This document shows positions 36,573 through 45,923 of a stretch of DNA of 64,000 nucleotides, piece by piece (the stretch's first letter is position 1; each line of letters begins with the position of its first letter). The DNA is taken from NCBI RefSeq assembly GCF_000374365.1, contig NZ_KB894115.1:310001-374000 (forward strand), written 5' to 3'. Below the pieces are notes generated by a model. That model did not search any database. It had not been told where the DNA came from and saw only the letters and a list, made by a program, of their open reading frames with translations. The translations under genes were made by a program, and so were the position numbers. The DNA comes from Bacteroides gallinarum DSM 18171 = JCM 13658 (GTDB taxonomy: Bacteria > Bacteroidota > Bacteroidia > Bacteroidales > Bacteroidaceae).

Positions 36573-37706
36573 TTAGATTGCCTTGATAAACGCCCTTCTA
36601 CGTTTATGCTGTTCGGTTTTGAAATATTCCCATTGTGCCTGTACTTTTCCGTTCAGCTCCAGTTCCGGATTGCTTTCCGCGAATACAAAGCCCAATTTCT
36701 GATAGACCGGGATTAAGTCGGAGAACAGCAGGGCATTCACACCCTTGTTCTGATACTCGGGCTTCACGGCTACTAACAATAAGTCCAGTATCTTGGCACG
36801 GCGTTTCATAAACAGGGCTTTCAGCAGATGATACCAACCGAAAGGCAACAGGCGTCCGTGGGATTTTTGCAGAGCTTCCGAAAGGGAGGGCATGGAAATA
36901 CCTACGGCTATCAGTTTATCCTCGGAGTCTGTAACCAATGTCACCATACGCAGGTCGAGGATAGGCAAGTACATTTTTATGTATTGGTTGATTTGGCGTT
37001 GCGACAGGGCGGAGTAACCGTATAACGGGCTATATGCCTCGTTCATCAGTTCGAAAATAGCCTGTCCGTAATCGCGGGCAATCTTCTTGGAAGAAGAATA
37101 TTTCTTGATTTTGAGATTATATTTACGTTGGATAAGGTCTGAAATACGCTTATGCTTGTCGGGTATGGCATCCGGGATGTAAATTTTGTATTCCACCCAG
37201 TCGGCATCTTTCTCGAATCCCATACGTTCCATGTGTTGCGGGTAGTATGGATAGTTGTAGGTGGTTGCCATTGTGCTGAGCTGGTCGTATCCTTCGATAA
37301 GCATGCCTTCCGCATCGAAGTCGGTAAAACCCAACGGCCCTTGTATGTGAGTCATGCCCCGTTCCCTGCCCCATTCCTCGACAGTGTTTATGAGGGCTTC
37401 CGATACCTCGGGGTCGTCGATGAAGTCAATCCAACCGAAGCGTACTTCCTTCTTGTTCCATGTTTCGTTGGCTTTCCGGTTGATAATGGCGGCTACGCGT
37501 CCTACGATTTTATCGTCTTTATATGCGAGGAAATAATCGGCTTCGCAGAACTCGAAAGCGGCATTTTTCTTCTTGTTGAAGGTATTGAGCATGTCGTCGT
37601 ATAGGTCGGGAACCGAATACGGATTATTTTTGTATAATTTGTAGTTGAAGCGGATAAACTGTTTCAACTCTTTTTTCGTGGAGACTTTTTTAATTGTAAT
37701 TGCCAT
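36573..37706 (-). CDS. GNAT-superfamily acetyltransferase-like protein
   Basis: A 377-aa cytosolic protein conserved in Bacteroidales. It has an N-terminal GNAT-like half (KELKQFIRFNYKLYKNNPYSVPDL ... KIVGRVAAIINRKAN) and a second, C-terminal GNAT core (ILDLLLVAVKPEYQNKGVNALLFSDLIPVYQKLGFVFAESNPELELN), where YQNKGVNALL resembles the acetyl-CoA loop. The acceptor is unknown. I use the ATG at 37706; the -7 box at 37728-37735 excludes a start at 37730. Confidence 0.82.
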   Translation of the reverse strand: MAITIKKVSTKKELKQFIRFNYKLYKNNPYSVPDLYDDMLNTFNKKKNAAFEFCEADYFLAYKDDKIVGRVAAIINRKANETWNKKEVRFGWIDFIDDPEVSEALINTVEEWGRERGMTHIQGPLGFTDFDAEGMLIEGYDQLSTMATTYNYPYYPQHMERMGFEKDADWVEYKIYIPDAIPDKHKRISDLIQRKYNLKIKKYSSSKKIARDYGQAIFELMNEAYSPLYGYSALSQRQINQYIKMYLPILDLRMVTLVTDSEDKLIAVGISMPSLSEALQKSHGRLLPFGWYHLLKALFMKRRAKILDLLLVAVKPEYQNKGVNALLFSDLIPVYQKLGFVFAESNPELELNGKVQAQWEYFKTEQHKRRRAFIKAI

Positions 37707-37727
37707 AGTTGTTCTGTATTGAGGGAG

Positions 37728-37735
37728 CAAAGATA
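37728..37735 (-). promoter_or_regulatory. Promoter -7 box for the GNAT gene
   Basis: TATCTTTG on the minus strand, 21 bases before the ATG at 37706. Confidence 0.55.
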
Positions 37736-37892
37736 CATGAAAATCTTTAAAATACAGTGTTCTGACGGTTATAAATGAGGAGTGTCGGGTGAGGAGGTGC
37801 TAAATGTTTCGTATGTCCGGATTCGGTAGTGGAGGCAGGTTCCGGTTTTGCAGTTTCTCTGCTGGTAAGGGGACAGTAAGCAATAAACGGAA

Positions 37893-37924
37893 TTGCCCTT
37901 TACCGGAGAGGGCAAAGGGCAGGG
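37893..37924. terminator. Hairpin after the phosphoesterase gene
   Basis: GCCCTTT and AAAGGGC pair around a G-rich loop within 37893-37924, past the 3' end of the leftward phosphoesterase gene. T-run weak. Confidence 0.4.
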
Positions 37925-37957
37925 GTGGGGATTCCGGTGTCTTGAAACAGCCGGCGG

Positions 37958-38890
37958 TTATTTGTTGCGTGTCACCGTGTGCAGTACATTGCCTTTCTTG
38001 TCAATCATGCGCAATACCAGTGTCTTTTTGTCGGCGGATACAATGGAAAATCCAGGTTCGGGACTACAGAATACAGTACCTTCAATGGGATTTACCTTGC
38101 GACTGAGCGAACCGGATGAGTTGGTGATATAGTCTATATCGCTGCCCGGTATGCGGATGTGCTGGAAGTTATGGATGTGTCCGCAGATGTACATATCTAC
38201 TTTATGCTTGCGGAGTATCGGGTCGAGGCGTGCCTGCATGTCTTGGCGCTCGCTTTCGTCTTTCGGCGTTTCGGCATATATAGGGTGGTGGCCGGCAACG
38301 ATTACCCAATCTTCCCGGGCTGCAGTCAGCACGGAGTCAACCCATGCGAGCTGTTGCCGGTAGTCCTGTTTGCAGGCGTCGGGATAAGTCTCCTTTTCAT
38401 TGCGGTATTTGTCTATTATCGGGGCGGTGTCTACCCAGACTACGCGGATAGTCATTCCTTTATCCTCGAATACTTTGGTGTAGTAGCGGGCAGGCATCGT
38501 CCAGCGACGGCTGATGTCCGAGTAGTCCAGCACCGCTTGTGTGTTGCCGCGGTATTCGTGGTTACCCAGCAGGGGAAACCAGTCTATCATCAGTTCGGGG
38601 TGGCTGTAAATCAGTTCGTAATTGGTCATCCACAACGGGTCATTGACGGAACGTACGCCTTCGAAGTGGTGGATGTCACCGGCGGCGAGCACAAATTCCG
38701 GGTCTGTACCATTCTCCGCCATAGTCCCCATTAGTTCGGCAATAGGTTTTTGGTCGTAGTAGCCGTTGCGTCCCAGGTCATTGGCTACGTAGAAATTGAA
38801 TTTTTCGTCGAATACGGAATAATCGCTGATTTGGGCAATTGACGGAATACCCAACAGGGTGGCGAATAATAAAAGGAATATTTTCTTCAT
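37958..38890 (-). CDS. Secreted calcineurin-like metallophosphoesterase
   Basis: A 310-aa exported phosphoesterase with a signal peptide (IFLLLFATLLGIPSIAQ). The metallophosphatase motifs are ordered: FYVANDLGRNGYYDQ, AAGDIHHFEG, LLGNHEYRGN, VAGHHPIYAE and ICGHIHNFQHI. The first motif lacks the usual DxH, having ND, so metal site 1 is atypical. It follows the TonB-receptor gene by 42 bp with no visible promoter between, so the pair is probably an operon, suggesting that the phosphatase acts on a substrate linked to the imported ligand. Confidence 0.85.
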   Translation of the reverse strand: MKKIFLLLFATLLGIPSIAQISDYSVFDEKFNFYVANDLGRNGYYDQKPIAELMGTMAENGTDPEFVLAAGDIHHFEGVRSVNDPLWMTNYELIYSHPELMIDWFPLLGNHEYRGNTQAVLDYSDISRRWTMPARYYTKVFEDKGMTIRVVWVDTAPIIDKYRNEKETYPDACKQDYRQQLAWVDSVLTAAREDWVIVAGHHPIYAETPKDESERQDMQARLDPILRKHKVDMYICGHIHNFQHIRIPGSDIDYITNSSGSLSRKVNPIEGTVFCSPEPGFSIVSADKKTLVLRMIDKKGNVLHTVTRNK

Positions 38891-38932
38891 TGTCATTTTT
38901 TATATTAAGGATTATCAAATAATATCATGGGG

Positions 38933-41701
38933 TTAGAAATTGATTTTCACGCCGGCGTTTACCTTTACACCATAGTATTCGGCTTGCATAGTGCGGTCTT
39001 TAGTACCTTGATAATAGCGGAGCGGTTGGTTCAGCAGGTTGTTGGCCTCGGCATAAAAGGTGGTCTTGATTTTTTTACCGAAGGTATAGCTTGCGTTGGC
39101 GTCCATGTAGTTCACTTTATCGTAATAACGGTCGTAGAAAGTACTTTCGCCCATTTCATCGATGAAGGCGGAGGCAAAGTTATAACTTAAGCGGATGTTC
39201 AATCCGGCTTTTTCGAAATAGAGCGAGGCATTGGCGGTATGCGCCGGTGACCCCGGCATGCTAAGACCTTTTTCGTTCTCACGTCCTTCAAAGTTGAAGT
39301 CTTCCACACGGGAGTATGTATAGGTGTAAGTACCGTAGAAACCGATACACTTCAAAGCAGGGGCGATGAAACCGAAATCGCGCTGATAAGAGAGTTCTAC
39401 ACCGAGCAGGTTGGCATTGCCCGCATTCTTGGGCTGCGTGAAGCTGGTATATACATTACCCTGGTACTCGTAGTTGGTGCTGACCTGGTCTACGATGAAG
39501 TCATCGATTTTCTTGTAGAAGATGCCGGCGCTCACCAAGCCGATACTGCGGAAATAATAGTCGGCGCTCAGGTCGAAATTATAGGATAGGGTCGGTTTCA
39601 GTTCGGGATTGCCGATAGAGATTTCGTTGTCGGAACGTTTGATGTTTACGCTCGGCACAAGAGCCGAGTATTTGGGGCGCGACAAGGTCTGGGTAAAGGA
39701 ACCGCGCACTTTGAAATCATCGTTCACATTCCATTTTACGAGTAGGGACGGCAGGAAGTTGATGTAGCTGTTGTACTGACGTTCGGTTTTGCCGGTCATA
39801 TCTTCATCGGCATCATAAGTACGTCCTGTGTAGGCCAAATCGGTGTTTTCGATACGCAGGCCGGACATCAGTTCCACACGGTCTGTTATTTTCTGGTCGA
39901 AACGGATGTATCCGGAGCTAACTGTTTCGCGGGCTTCGAAATTACCTGCCAGTTCCTCTTGTACCTGTTCTTTTTCAAACAGCGAGGTATTGTCGAGGTC
40001 TAACGAACCGGTATATTCTTTGCTGGCATAGCTCCCTGCCTGGTATTTGTTGTTGGGTATAAAATGTCTGCTGGACTGGTCTACGCTATTTTTGAGGCTG
40101 TTTTCCATGAAGGCATCTTCGTCCAACGGGGTGTATTCGTAGAAGTCCACTTCTTTGTCTTTTGTTTTGCGTACCACCTTTGCACCGAATTTCAGTTTGT
40201 TTCCGTTCTTGAGCGGGAGTTTGAAGTTGGCGGAGAATTTCAGGTCTTGCTCGTTGATGTCCTCCTGTTGTTCGGTCAGTTCTTTTAGGCTGAATTCGTC
40301 GTTCAGGGTCATCGTATAGCCGGATTCGGGAGAGGCGAACGGTTGGCGTTCATTACTCAAATCCATGTTGAACTTCTGCTTTTTGAGTTGGAAGTCGATA
40401 TAGCGTTCGTTGGGACGCTCTTCGCTGGCTTTGGCATAACTTGCATGCCAGTCCATGGATAGTGCACCGAACAGGTGTTCGCCACCGAAAGCGAAATCCA
40501 TAGTGCGCTGACGTTCCAGGCGGGCATTCCGGTTGTCCGGTGTACCGGCTTTGGTTTGCACGCGTACGGTGGCGCTGCCGTCCGGTTCGAGGTCTTTCAG
40601 CGTGGTGCGGTAACGGTTTTCCCAGTCATTGCGGTTGTTGAAGATACCTTTGAAGGTAAGTTTGTGGTCGGCATTGATGTCCCAGTCCAAAGCGGCGGAA
40701 TAACTTTGCCGTTCGCGGGTAACATAGTATTGGCGAATCTGGTAGTCGTTGACGTACACTTTGCCGTTTTCGTCTTGTTCCCACATAAATTCGGTGTCGT
40801 AGGAACCGGAAGGTGAGTTCTGATAGGAAGCGGACACCATTAATCCTAATTTGTCATCGAAGAAACGGTCGCCGTAGGTGAATCCCAGATTAAGCTGTGC
40901 TTTTTGGCTGACCCAATTGTAGCCGCTTCCTGCGGTTGCTGCAATGGTACGTTTGTAGGGCGAATTCTTCGTTACCAAATTGATAGAACCGCCGATAGCA
41001 TCGGCATCCATGTCTGGGGTTACCACTTTATTCACTTCAATAGTTTGAATCATGTCCGCCGGAATCAGGTCGAGCTGCACGTTACGTGTGTCTCCTTCGG
41101 CAGAGGGGATACGGTTGCCGTTGATTGTTACTGAGCTGAGGTCGGCGCTTGTGCCGCGTACTTGTCCGAAGCGGGCTTCGCCTTGGTCGTATTGTACATT
41201 GATTCCGGAGATGCGTTTCAGGGCATCGCCGATGTTGGAGTCGGGGAACTTGCCTACCTGGTCGGCAGATACCACATTGGTAATCCCCAGATTACTTTTC
41301 TGCGCGTTAATGGCGCGGCGCTGCCCCTGAAAAGCACCGCCTACAACTACTTCCCGAAGTTCGATTCCTTCGTTCAGCACTACGTCTTTCTCCAATGTGC
41401 GTCCGGCGGGAACTGTGATTTTGAGTTCGGCGGGTGCGTATCCCACATAGCTTACTTTTATCGTATAGGTTCCCGGTGCGAGGTTGGGAAATGTATAGAA
41501 ACCGTTGACATCGCTCGTTACACCCGTATGTAATTTCTCAATATAGATTGAGGCGCCCGGAAGGGTCTGTTTGGCAACATCGATGATACGGCCGCGTATC
41601 GCACCTTGCTTGACGATATTCTCCTTTTCATCCGCCATAGCCGTGTTGCCGGCTGTGGCGAATAAGAACAAAATTAAGAATGTCCTTACAATCTGTTTCA
41701 T
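38933..41701 (-). CDS. TonB-dependent outer-membrane receptor
   Basis: A 922-aa receptor. A signal peptide (1-23, ending GNTAMA) precedes a CarboxypepD_reg-like domain (GAIRGRIIDVAKQTLPGASIYIEKLHTGVTSDVNGFYTFPNLAPGTYTIKVSYVGY), a TonB-box-like segment before the plug (ELREVVVGG), the plug (VSADQVGKFPDSNIGDALKRISGINVQ, then VTINGNRIPS) and a C-terminal barrel ending NAGVKINF with terminal Phe. It has no SusD partner, so it is not a typical polysaccharide-utilisation pair. The downstream phosphoesterase gene is co-directional and close. Ligand unknown. Confidence 0.9.
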   Translation of the reverse strand: MKQIVRTFLILFLFATAGNTAMADEKENIVKQGAIRGRIIDVAKQTLPGASIYIEKLHTGVTSDVNGFYTFPNLAPGTYTIKVSYVGYAPAELKITVPAGRTLEKDVVLNEGIELREVVVGGAFQGQRRAINAQKSNLGITNVVSADQVGKFPDSNIGDALKRISGINVQYDQGEARFGQVRGTSADLSSVTINGNRIPSAEGDTRNVQLDLIPADMIQTIEVNKVVTPDMDADAIGGSINLVTKNSPYKRTIAATAGSGYNWVSQKAQLNLGFTYGDRFFDDKLGLMVSASYQNSPSGSYDTEFMWEQDENGKVYVNDYQIRQYYVTRERQSYSAALDWDINADHKLTFKGIFNNRNDWENRYRTTLKDLEPDGSATVRVQTKAGTPDNRNARLERQRTMDFAFGGEHLFGALSMDWHASYAKASEERPNERYIDFQLKKQKFNMDLSNERQPFASPESGYTMTLNDEFSLKELTEQQEDINEQDLKFSANFKLPLKNGNKLKFGAKVVRKTKDKEVDFYEYTPLDEDAFMENSLKNSVDQSSRHFIPNNKYQAGSYASKEYTGSLDLDNTSLFEKEQVQEELAGNFEARETVSSGYIRFDQKITDRVELMSGLRIENTDLAYTGRTYDADEDMTGKTERQYNSYINFLPSLLVKWNVNDDFKVRGSFTQTLSRPKYSALVPSVNIKRSDNEISIGNPELKPTLSYNFDLSADYYFRSIGLVSAGIFYKKIDDFIVDQVSTNYEYQGNVYTSFTQPKNAGNANLLGVELSYQRDFGFIAPALKCIGFYGTYTYTYSRVEDFNFEGRENEKGLSMPGSPAHTANASLYFEKAGLNIRLSYNFASAFIDEMGESTFYDRYYDKVNYMDANASYTFGKKIKTTFYAEANNLLNQPLRYYQGTKDRTMQAEYYGVKVNAGVKINF

Positions 41702-41731
41702 ACCTGTCGTTTATCTGTTAATGATTTGCCG

Positions 41732-41739
41732 CAAAAGTA
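41732..41739 (-). promoter_or_regulatory. Promoter -7 box for the TonB receptor
   Basis: TACTTTTG on the minus strand, 30 bases before the ATG at 41701. Confidence 0.55.
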
Positions 41740-41935
41740 CAGGTATGCGGTTACGTCGATTTTACGGAGAATTGAAGAACGGGTAACAATGTAGTTACAA
41801 TCCTGTTACGGGAGAGGGAAGTATTACTGTGCGTCGGATACACTTTTATCGTGTACGGGATGTACTTTTACCGTATACCGGATATATCCTCGTCATATGT
41901 CAGGACTGTCTTGGCTGCGCGCCGGGGCAATGGGG

Positions 41936-43159
41936 TCAAAGTCCGTCGGCAGTTGGTGGTTTGCAGGCAATCAGCAACTTTCTTTTGTCGGCAAGAGTAG
42001 TGGCGAACAGGTAGGTGTCTCCGCCTTCCGCTAATTTCAGCCGTTTACGCAGCTCCGCTACGCTGGCGGGAAAATTGCGTATGGTGAGATTGGCTTTTTT
42101 TTCGGTGCCTGCCAATGCTTGGAGTTCTTTCTTATTAAGGCCGCCACTACCGGTAATGCGGAACTTACGCCCGGGGAAATCCGGTATATATTCGTTGGAA
42201 GTGTAAAGATGACTGTTGGGATGTAGCTTTTCCACCTTATAGATATGGGAAATGTTATGGAATGCTCCGGCTTTCAGAATAGAGGCGTTAGGCTCGTACA
42301 GATATGTTTTCAGTGTGGAAGTGTATGGGCATGGATATTCTTTCTCTTGCTGCCGGGTGAACCGGATGATTGAGGAGGTTTGCGATGCTGTGAGGTTGAC
42401 GCAATGGATAGGGATTTCATCCGCAGATAAATCTGCCGTACGTTCCAGTACAAGGAGCAGTTCTTTACATTCGTTGTTGACGGAAACGATGTGGGCGGCT
42501 TGTACATGTTTTAAATCGTGCAAGGCAAGGGTCAGGTCCAGCATGGGAGATAATTTGACTAAGACATGTCGCGCTTTTCCCAGTAGCGTTTCTTCCAGAG
42601 AGGATACGTTGGGCTCGCAATCGTTGACTGCTACTGTCTTGCCGCCATGTCCGTCGCGGCGGGCAGGGTCTATGAATATCCAGTCGACAGGTGGCATTGT
42701 TTGTAGATACCGGATACTGTCCTCATGGCAAACGGTGATGTGTTCCAGGCCTAAAAGGGGGAAGTTGTGGGCGGCGATTTCACATAATATCTCCTGGCAT
42801 TCCACATAGGTAGTCCGTTTGAAACAGGCCGATAAGAAAGCGCAGTCGATGCCGAATCCGCCTGTGAGGTCGGTAAACGTTTCGTAATCGCTATCTGTTG
42901 ATTTTAAGACCACTTCTGCCTTGTAGCGCGCCGTGGCCTCCGAGGAACATTGTTCCATGGAAAGGTGTGCTGGGTAAAGGATGTCTTCCCTCCCTGCCCA
43001 AGTAGGCACTTTTTTCTCAGCTGCCTGGCGTCCTGCAATTTGGGTGATAGCGGCAGGCATGTCTACTGTCGGATATTTACGTGCCTGCAGGGCAAGGTTA
43101 CGTACATCGTCTTTGCGGTGCTCGCGGATAAAGCGGAGTGTTTCTTCAGTCAGTGTCAT
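41936..43159 (-). CDS. Class I SAM-dependent methyltransferase with THUMP-like C-terminus
   Basis: A 407-aa probable RNA methyltransferase. The SAM-binding core has FTDLTGGFGIDCAFLSACFKRTTYVECQEILCEIAAHNF and WIFIDPARRDGHGGKT, where DPARR replaces the common DPPR. The C-terminal part (from FRITGSGGLNKKELQALAGTEKKANLTIRNFPASVAELRKRLKLAEGG) matches the THUMP-like extension of this Bacteroidetes group. Target RNA unknown. I use ATG 43159; the -7 box (43185-43192) lies inside the longer frame, which rules that out. Confidence 0.82.
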   Translation of the reverse strand: MTLTEETLRFIREHRKDDVRNLALQARKYPTVDMPAAITQIAGRQAAEKKVPTWAGREDILYPAHLSMEQCSSEATARYKAEVVLKSTDSDYETFTDLTGGFGIDCAFLSACFKRTTYVECQEILCEIAAHNFPLLGLEHITVCHEDSIRYLQTMPPVDWIFIDPARRDGHGGKTVAVNDCEPNVSSLEETLLGKARHVLVKLSPMLDLTLALHDLKHVQAAHIVSVNNECKELLLVLERTADLSADEIPIHCVNLTASQTSSIIRFTRQQEKEYPCPYTSTLKTYLYEPNASILKAGAFHNISHIYKVEKLHPNSHLYTSNEYIPDFPGRKFRITGSGGLNKKELQALAGTEKKANLTIRNFPASVAELRKRLKLAEGGDTYLFATTLADKRKLLIACKPPTADGL

Positions 43160-43184
43160 AGGTGTCGGTCGAATGTGGTGGGTA

Positions 43185-43192
43185 CAAAGATA
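43185..43192 (-). promoter_or_regulatory. Promoter -7 box for the THUMP-like methyltransferase
   Basis: TATCTTTG on the minus strand, 25 bases before the ATG at 43159. It lies just past the stop codon of the upstream dipeptidase gene. Confidence 0.55.
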
Positions 43193-43200
43193 GAAATAAT

Positions 43201-43995
43201 CTATGGAATAAGCCGGTATTTCTCTTTGGCAGTCTGCCGGCTGACACGGTTGAAATGCCACCATTCGCTGGGAAGCGGGCGGAAACCGGCTTCTTTCATT
43301 ACTTTACGCAGGAGCCGGCGGTTTTCCAATTGCTGCGCGGTTATCCTGCCGGTTTGTACTAACCGTTCCTCTCCGGTGATGTGGGCTTCTTTGCCGAGAT
43401 AATCCACGGGAGTGCCCATTGGCAACGGCCGTCCCTGTGCGTCGAGGATACTGATATCTACGGCCATTCCGTAGTTATGCAGGCCACCGCCCCGAGCAGG
43501 ATTGGATACGTATATATATCGGGATGTTCCTTTTACTGCATCCCACATCTTTTGCTGGACGGACATGGGGCGTGCCGCATCGTAAACGATGAGGCTGTAA
43601 CCGGGATGCGATTCTTTCAGTAGTTTTTGAGCTTTCAACAGGCTTGCCATTGCTTCGGGGTGAAGGTAGGCTTCGTGAAAGTCCTCATAAAGTACCTGCC
43701 CTGTGAAATTGTCTGCACGGGTGTACATCAGGTCTATCGCGATGCTGCTGTCTGCTTCGGCAATATTGACGAAACCGAGTGAGTCCAGGTAACAGGCCAT
43801 TTCACTCTTGGCGGGGAGTATGGAGGATACGACGCTTGCTATACTGTCCGTTCTCCGCTGTTGCGTAGAGGTGCTTTGCTGTTCCACTTGTCCGTATCTT
43901 GTGGCGGTGGTTTGTGTGGAAGGCTGCCGGCGGCATCCGCTTAGGACGATAGCTGGCATACAAACAAAAAACAGATATTTTATAAACTTTATCAT
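43201..43995 (-). CDS. D-alanyl-D-alanine dipeptidase (VanX/DdpX-type) lipoprotein
   Basis: A 264-aa M15 family zinc peptidase with signal and lipobox VLSGC (Cys20), so it sits on the periplasmic side of the membrane. The VanX-like motifs are IVYDAARPMSVQQKMW (conserved Arg), GGLHNYGMAVDISI (zinc His and Asp) and EWWHFNR (base Glu and zinc His). It hydrolyses D-Ala-D-Ala or related peptides. In Bacteroides it probably serves cell-wall recycling, not vancomycin resistance, as no van genes are nearby. Start 43995 follows the -7 box at 44018-44025. Confidence 0.85.
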   Translation of the reverse strand: MIKFIKYLFFVCMPAIVLSGCRRQPSTQTTATRYGQVEQQSTSTQQRRTDSIASVVSSILPAKSEMACYLDSLGFVNIAEADSSIAIDLMYTRADNFTGQVLYEDFHEAYLHPEAMASLLKAQKLLKESHPGYSLIVYDAARPMSVQQKMWDAVKGTSRYIYVSNPARGGGLHNYGMAVDISILDAQGRPLPMGTPVDYLGKEAHITGEERLVQTGRITAQQLENRRLLRKVMKEAGFRPLPSEWWHFNRVSRQTAKEKYRLIP

Positions 43996-44017
43996 ATTCT
44001 GGTTATCCTTGTGCGTA

Positions 44018-44025
44018 CAAAGATA
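44018..44025 (-). promoter_or_regulatory. Promoter -7 box for the dipeptidase gene
   Basis: TATCTTTG on the minus strand, 22 bases before the ATG at 43995; excludes the longer frame starting at 44052. Confidence 0.55.
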
Positions 44026-44173
44026 ATCGAAATATGGCAAAGCCCGCTTCATTGCAGATGGGGAAAATGATACGGCCGGCTGTTGTAATGCCAGAATCGG
44101 GTTACAGCTGTCTTGTCCGGTCGGAAGGATACACCCGTTTGTAGTGGCTTTGAAAAAGACGTATACTTCCGGT

Positions 44174-44983
44174 TTATATTCCTAACCGTTCTTTCAGCAA
44201 TCGGTATCCTGTGAGGCTTACCCGTAGTTTTGTTCCATTCTTCAATATCAGTTGGTATGTTTCTTTCCCGAAAAGTTCGAGGCGGGAAATTTGTGTTATA
44301 TTTACGATACTCGAACGGTGGACACGGACAAACCTGTCTGCAGGCAGATGCGTTTCGAGGTATTTCATTGTTTGCTCTTTGATGTATTCTCCGTGAGAGG
44401 TTACCAGAGTGGTATAATCTCCACAAGCTTGCACGTAGAGCAGTTCTTCTATTTTGATAATATGTATGCGTGAACCGTCTTTTACGGTGATGCGGTCGAT
44501 AAGCTCTTCTTGTGGCAACGCCTCCGCAGGGCTTTCTTTCTGTCCGGGAGCCGGAAAGTCCGTATCTTCCGGAGATGCATAGGCCGCCGGTTGCAGGTGA
44601 TACCACAAAAGTATGGCTGTCCAGGCAGGTATGCCGAATAAAAGACGGAAAGGTACGGTATAGGCAAACGGAATGTATGGCATGCCTGCTATCCTCGCCA
44701 TGACATCGCAAACCATGAAACTACCTGCCAGCCACAATAAGAGGACGGTTACGGATGTAATGAGATTTGTCTTGTATATGGAAACCGTACCTACTATAAA
44801 CCATGCCAGATAAGATAATGCCGTAAACCACCCGATTGTCGTAATCCCGTCTATCAAGGCTGGTATCCAATCTGCTCCGACATAGTACCGCAACAGTGCG
44901 GTATGAACGATTACCAGAAGGAGCGCAAGGGCGAGTATCGGAATCCGGCGATAAGAATAAGCTGTTATTGGATGTGTTTCCAT
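44174..44983 (-). CDS. Membrane-anchored LytTR-family regulator
   Basis: A 269-aa protein with about four N-terminal membrane helices (residues 13-30, 40-60, 70-95, 100-125) and a C-terminal LytTR DNA-binding domain (residues 170-268: IKIEELLYVQACGDYTTLVTSHGEYIKEQTMKYLETHLPADRFVRVHRSSIVNITQI...). It has no receiver domain, so it is a one-component membrane regulator. The gene starts 3 bp after the LiaF-like gene, so the two form a unit and perhaps a signalling pair responding to envelope state. Confidence 0.85.
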   Translation of the reverse strand: METHPITAYSYRRIPILALALLLVIVHTALLRYYVGADWIPALIDGITTIGWFTALSYLAWFIVGTVSIYKTNLITSVTVLLLWLAGSFMVCDVMARIAGMPYIPFAYTVPFRLLFGIPAWTAILLWYHLQPAAYASPEDTDFPAPGQKESPAEALPQEELIDRITVKDGSRIHIIKIEELLYVQACGDYTTLVTSHGEYIKEQTMKYLETHLPADRFVRVHRSSIVNITQISRLELFGKETYQLILKNGTKLRVSLTGYRLLKERLGI

Positions 44984-44986
44984 ACG

Positions 44987-45763
44987 TCAGTCTTTAATTT
45001 CTATACCTCCGAACGATACGTTTCCGCGAATAACAAGCACCCGTTCTCCTTGTTCCGGCTCTGTCCCTGTCCCTTTCCAACGTTTGTCCTCGCAACCGCC
45101 GCAGAAACAGTTGCATGCTGTCTGTACTTCCCATTCGGAAGGAACGAATAACTCTATTCCTCCCCAGTTGCAGTCCAGGTCTATGTAAGTCTCGCCGGGG
45201 GCTATATGCGTGTGGCGCAGGTCGATAACGACACCGCCGAAATAAGCATGTATGTCGCCCCCCTTAAACAATTCGTCCAACACAACGTGGCGTACGGCGC
45301 TAAATGAACTGTCCGAATATAGAAAACCGTCTTCCGACCGGCATTTCCGTCCCTCTTGAGCTCTCATTCTTGCATTTGCCGTATTCGACATTGCTTTGGC
45401 ATATCGCATTCCATGTCTTTCCCGGTGCTTCCGGTGTGGGCTGATAACGAATACACCGGTAAGAATAAGAATCAAAGGCCAGAACATTGCCTGGGAGTTG
45501 TCGGGGAATAGCATGAGTTTACCGCCTAAGAGATAGATACCTGCCAATAGTAAGGCAGTACCCGGCAGATAGCGTCGGCGCGTAATTGTATATACCCCTG
45601 CTATGATAAGAAGTGAATGCCATGCCATTAGAAGGTCGAACCATTCTTCTGCCAATATACCCGCATTACGGGCAAACAGTAATAATCCTGCAAGGATGAA
45701 GAGTGAAGCTGTCAGCATCTTGCCGTAACTTTTGCGAAAAGGAAATTTTTGTTTGTCTTCCAT
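44987..45763 (-). CDS. LiaF-like membrane protein
   Basis: A 258-aa protein with a LiaI/LiaF-like transmembrane region (about four helices, residues 15-110) and a C-terminal cell-wall-active-antibiotic-response domain (VVLDELFKGGDIHAYFGGVVIDLRHTHIAPGETYIDLDCNWGGIELFVPSEWEVQ). LiaF proteins regulate LiaRS sensors in Firmicutes; here the partner is the LytTR membrane protein 3 bp downstream. It has its own -7 box at 45792-45799. Confidence 0.82.
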   Translation of the reverse strand: MEDKQKFPFRKSYGKMLTASLFILAGLLLFARNAGILAEEWFDLLMAWHSLLIIAGVYTITRRRYLPGTALLLAGIYLLGGKLMLFPDNSQAMFWPLILILTGVFVISPHRKHRERHGMRYAKAMSNTANARMRAQEGRKCRSEDGFLYSDSSFSAVRHVVLDELFKGGDIHAYFGGVVIDLRHTHIAPGETYIDLDCNWGGIELFVPSEWEVQTACNCFCGGCEDKRWKGTGTEPEQGERVLVIRGNVSFGGIEIKD

Positions 45764-45791
45764 TGTTTCTGTTTTTTTATGATTGATGATG

Positions 45792-45799
45792 CAAAAGTA
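45792..45799 (-). promoter_or_regulatory. Promoter -7 box for the LiaF-LytTR pair
   Basis: TACTTTTG on the minus strand, 29 bases before the ATG at 45763. Confidence 0.55.
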
Positions 45800-45923
45800 G
45801 GCCGAATCTTTATCCTGCTCAATACTTTCCGGGTGGCTACAGTTGGAAAACCGGTGAATTCCGGGTATGAACCGGTGAATCCGGAAGAATAAGCCGTACT
45901 TGTTTATATTGGGGAGAGCGGGA

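Noticed and set aside
43201..43995. Vancomycin resistance (vanX)
   Set aside because: No vanH/A ligase genes nearby; the lipoprotein signal and Bacteroides context fit wall recycling instead.
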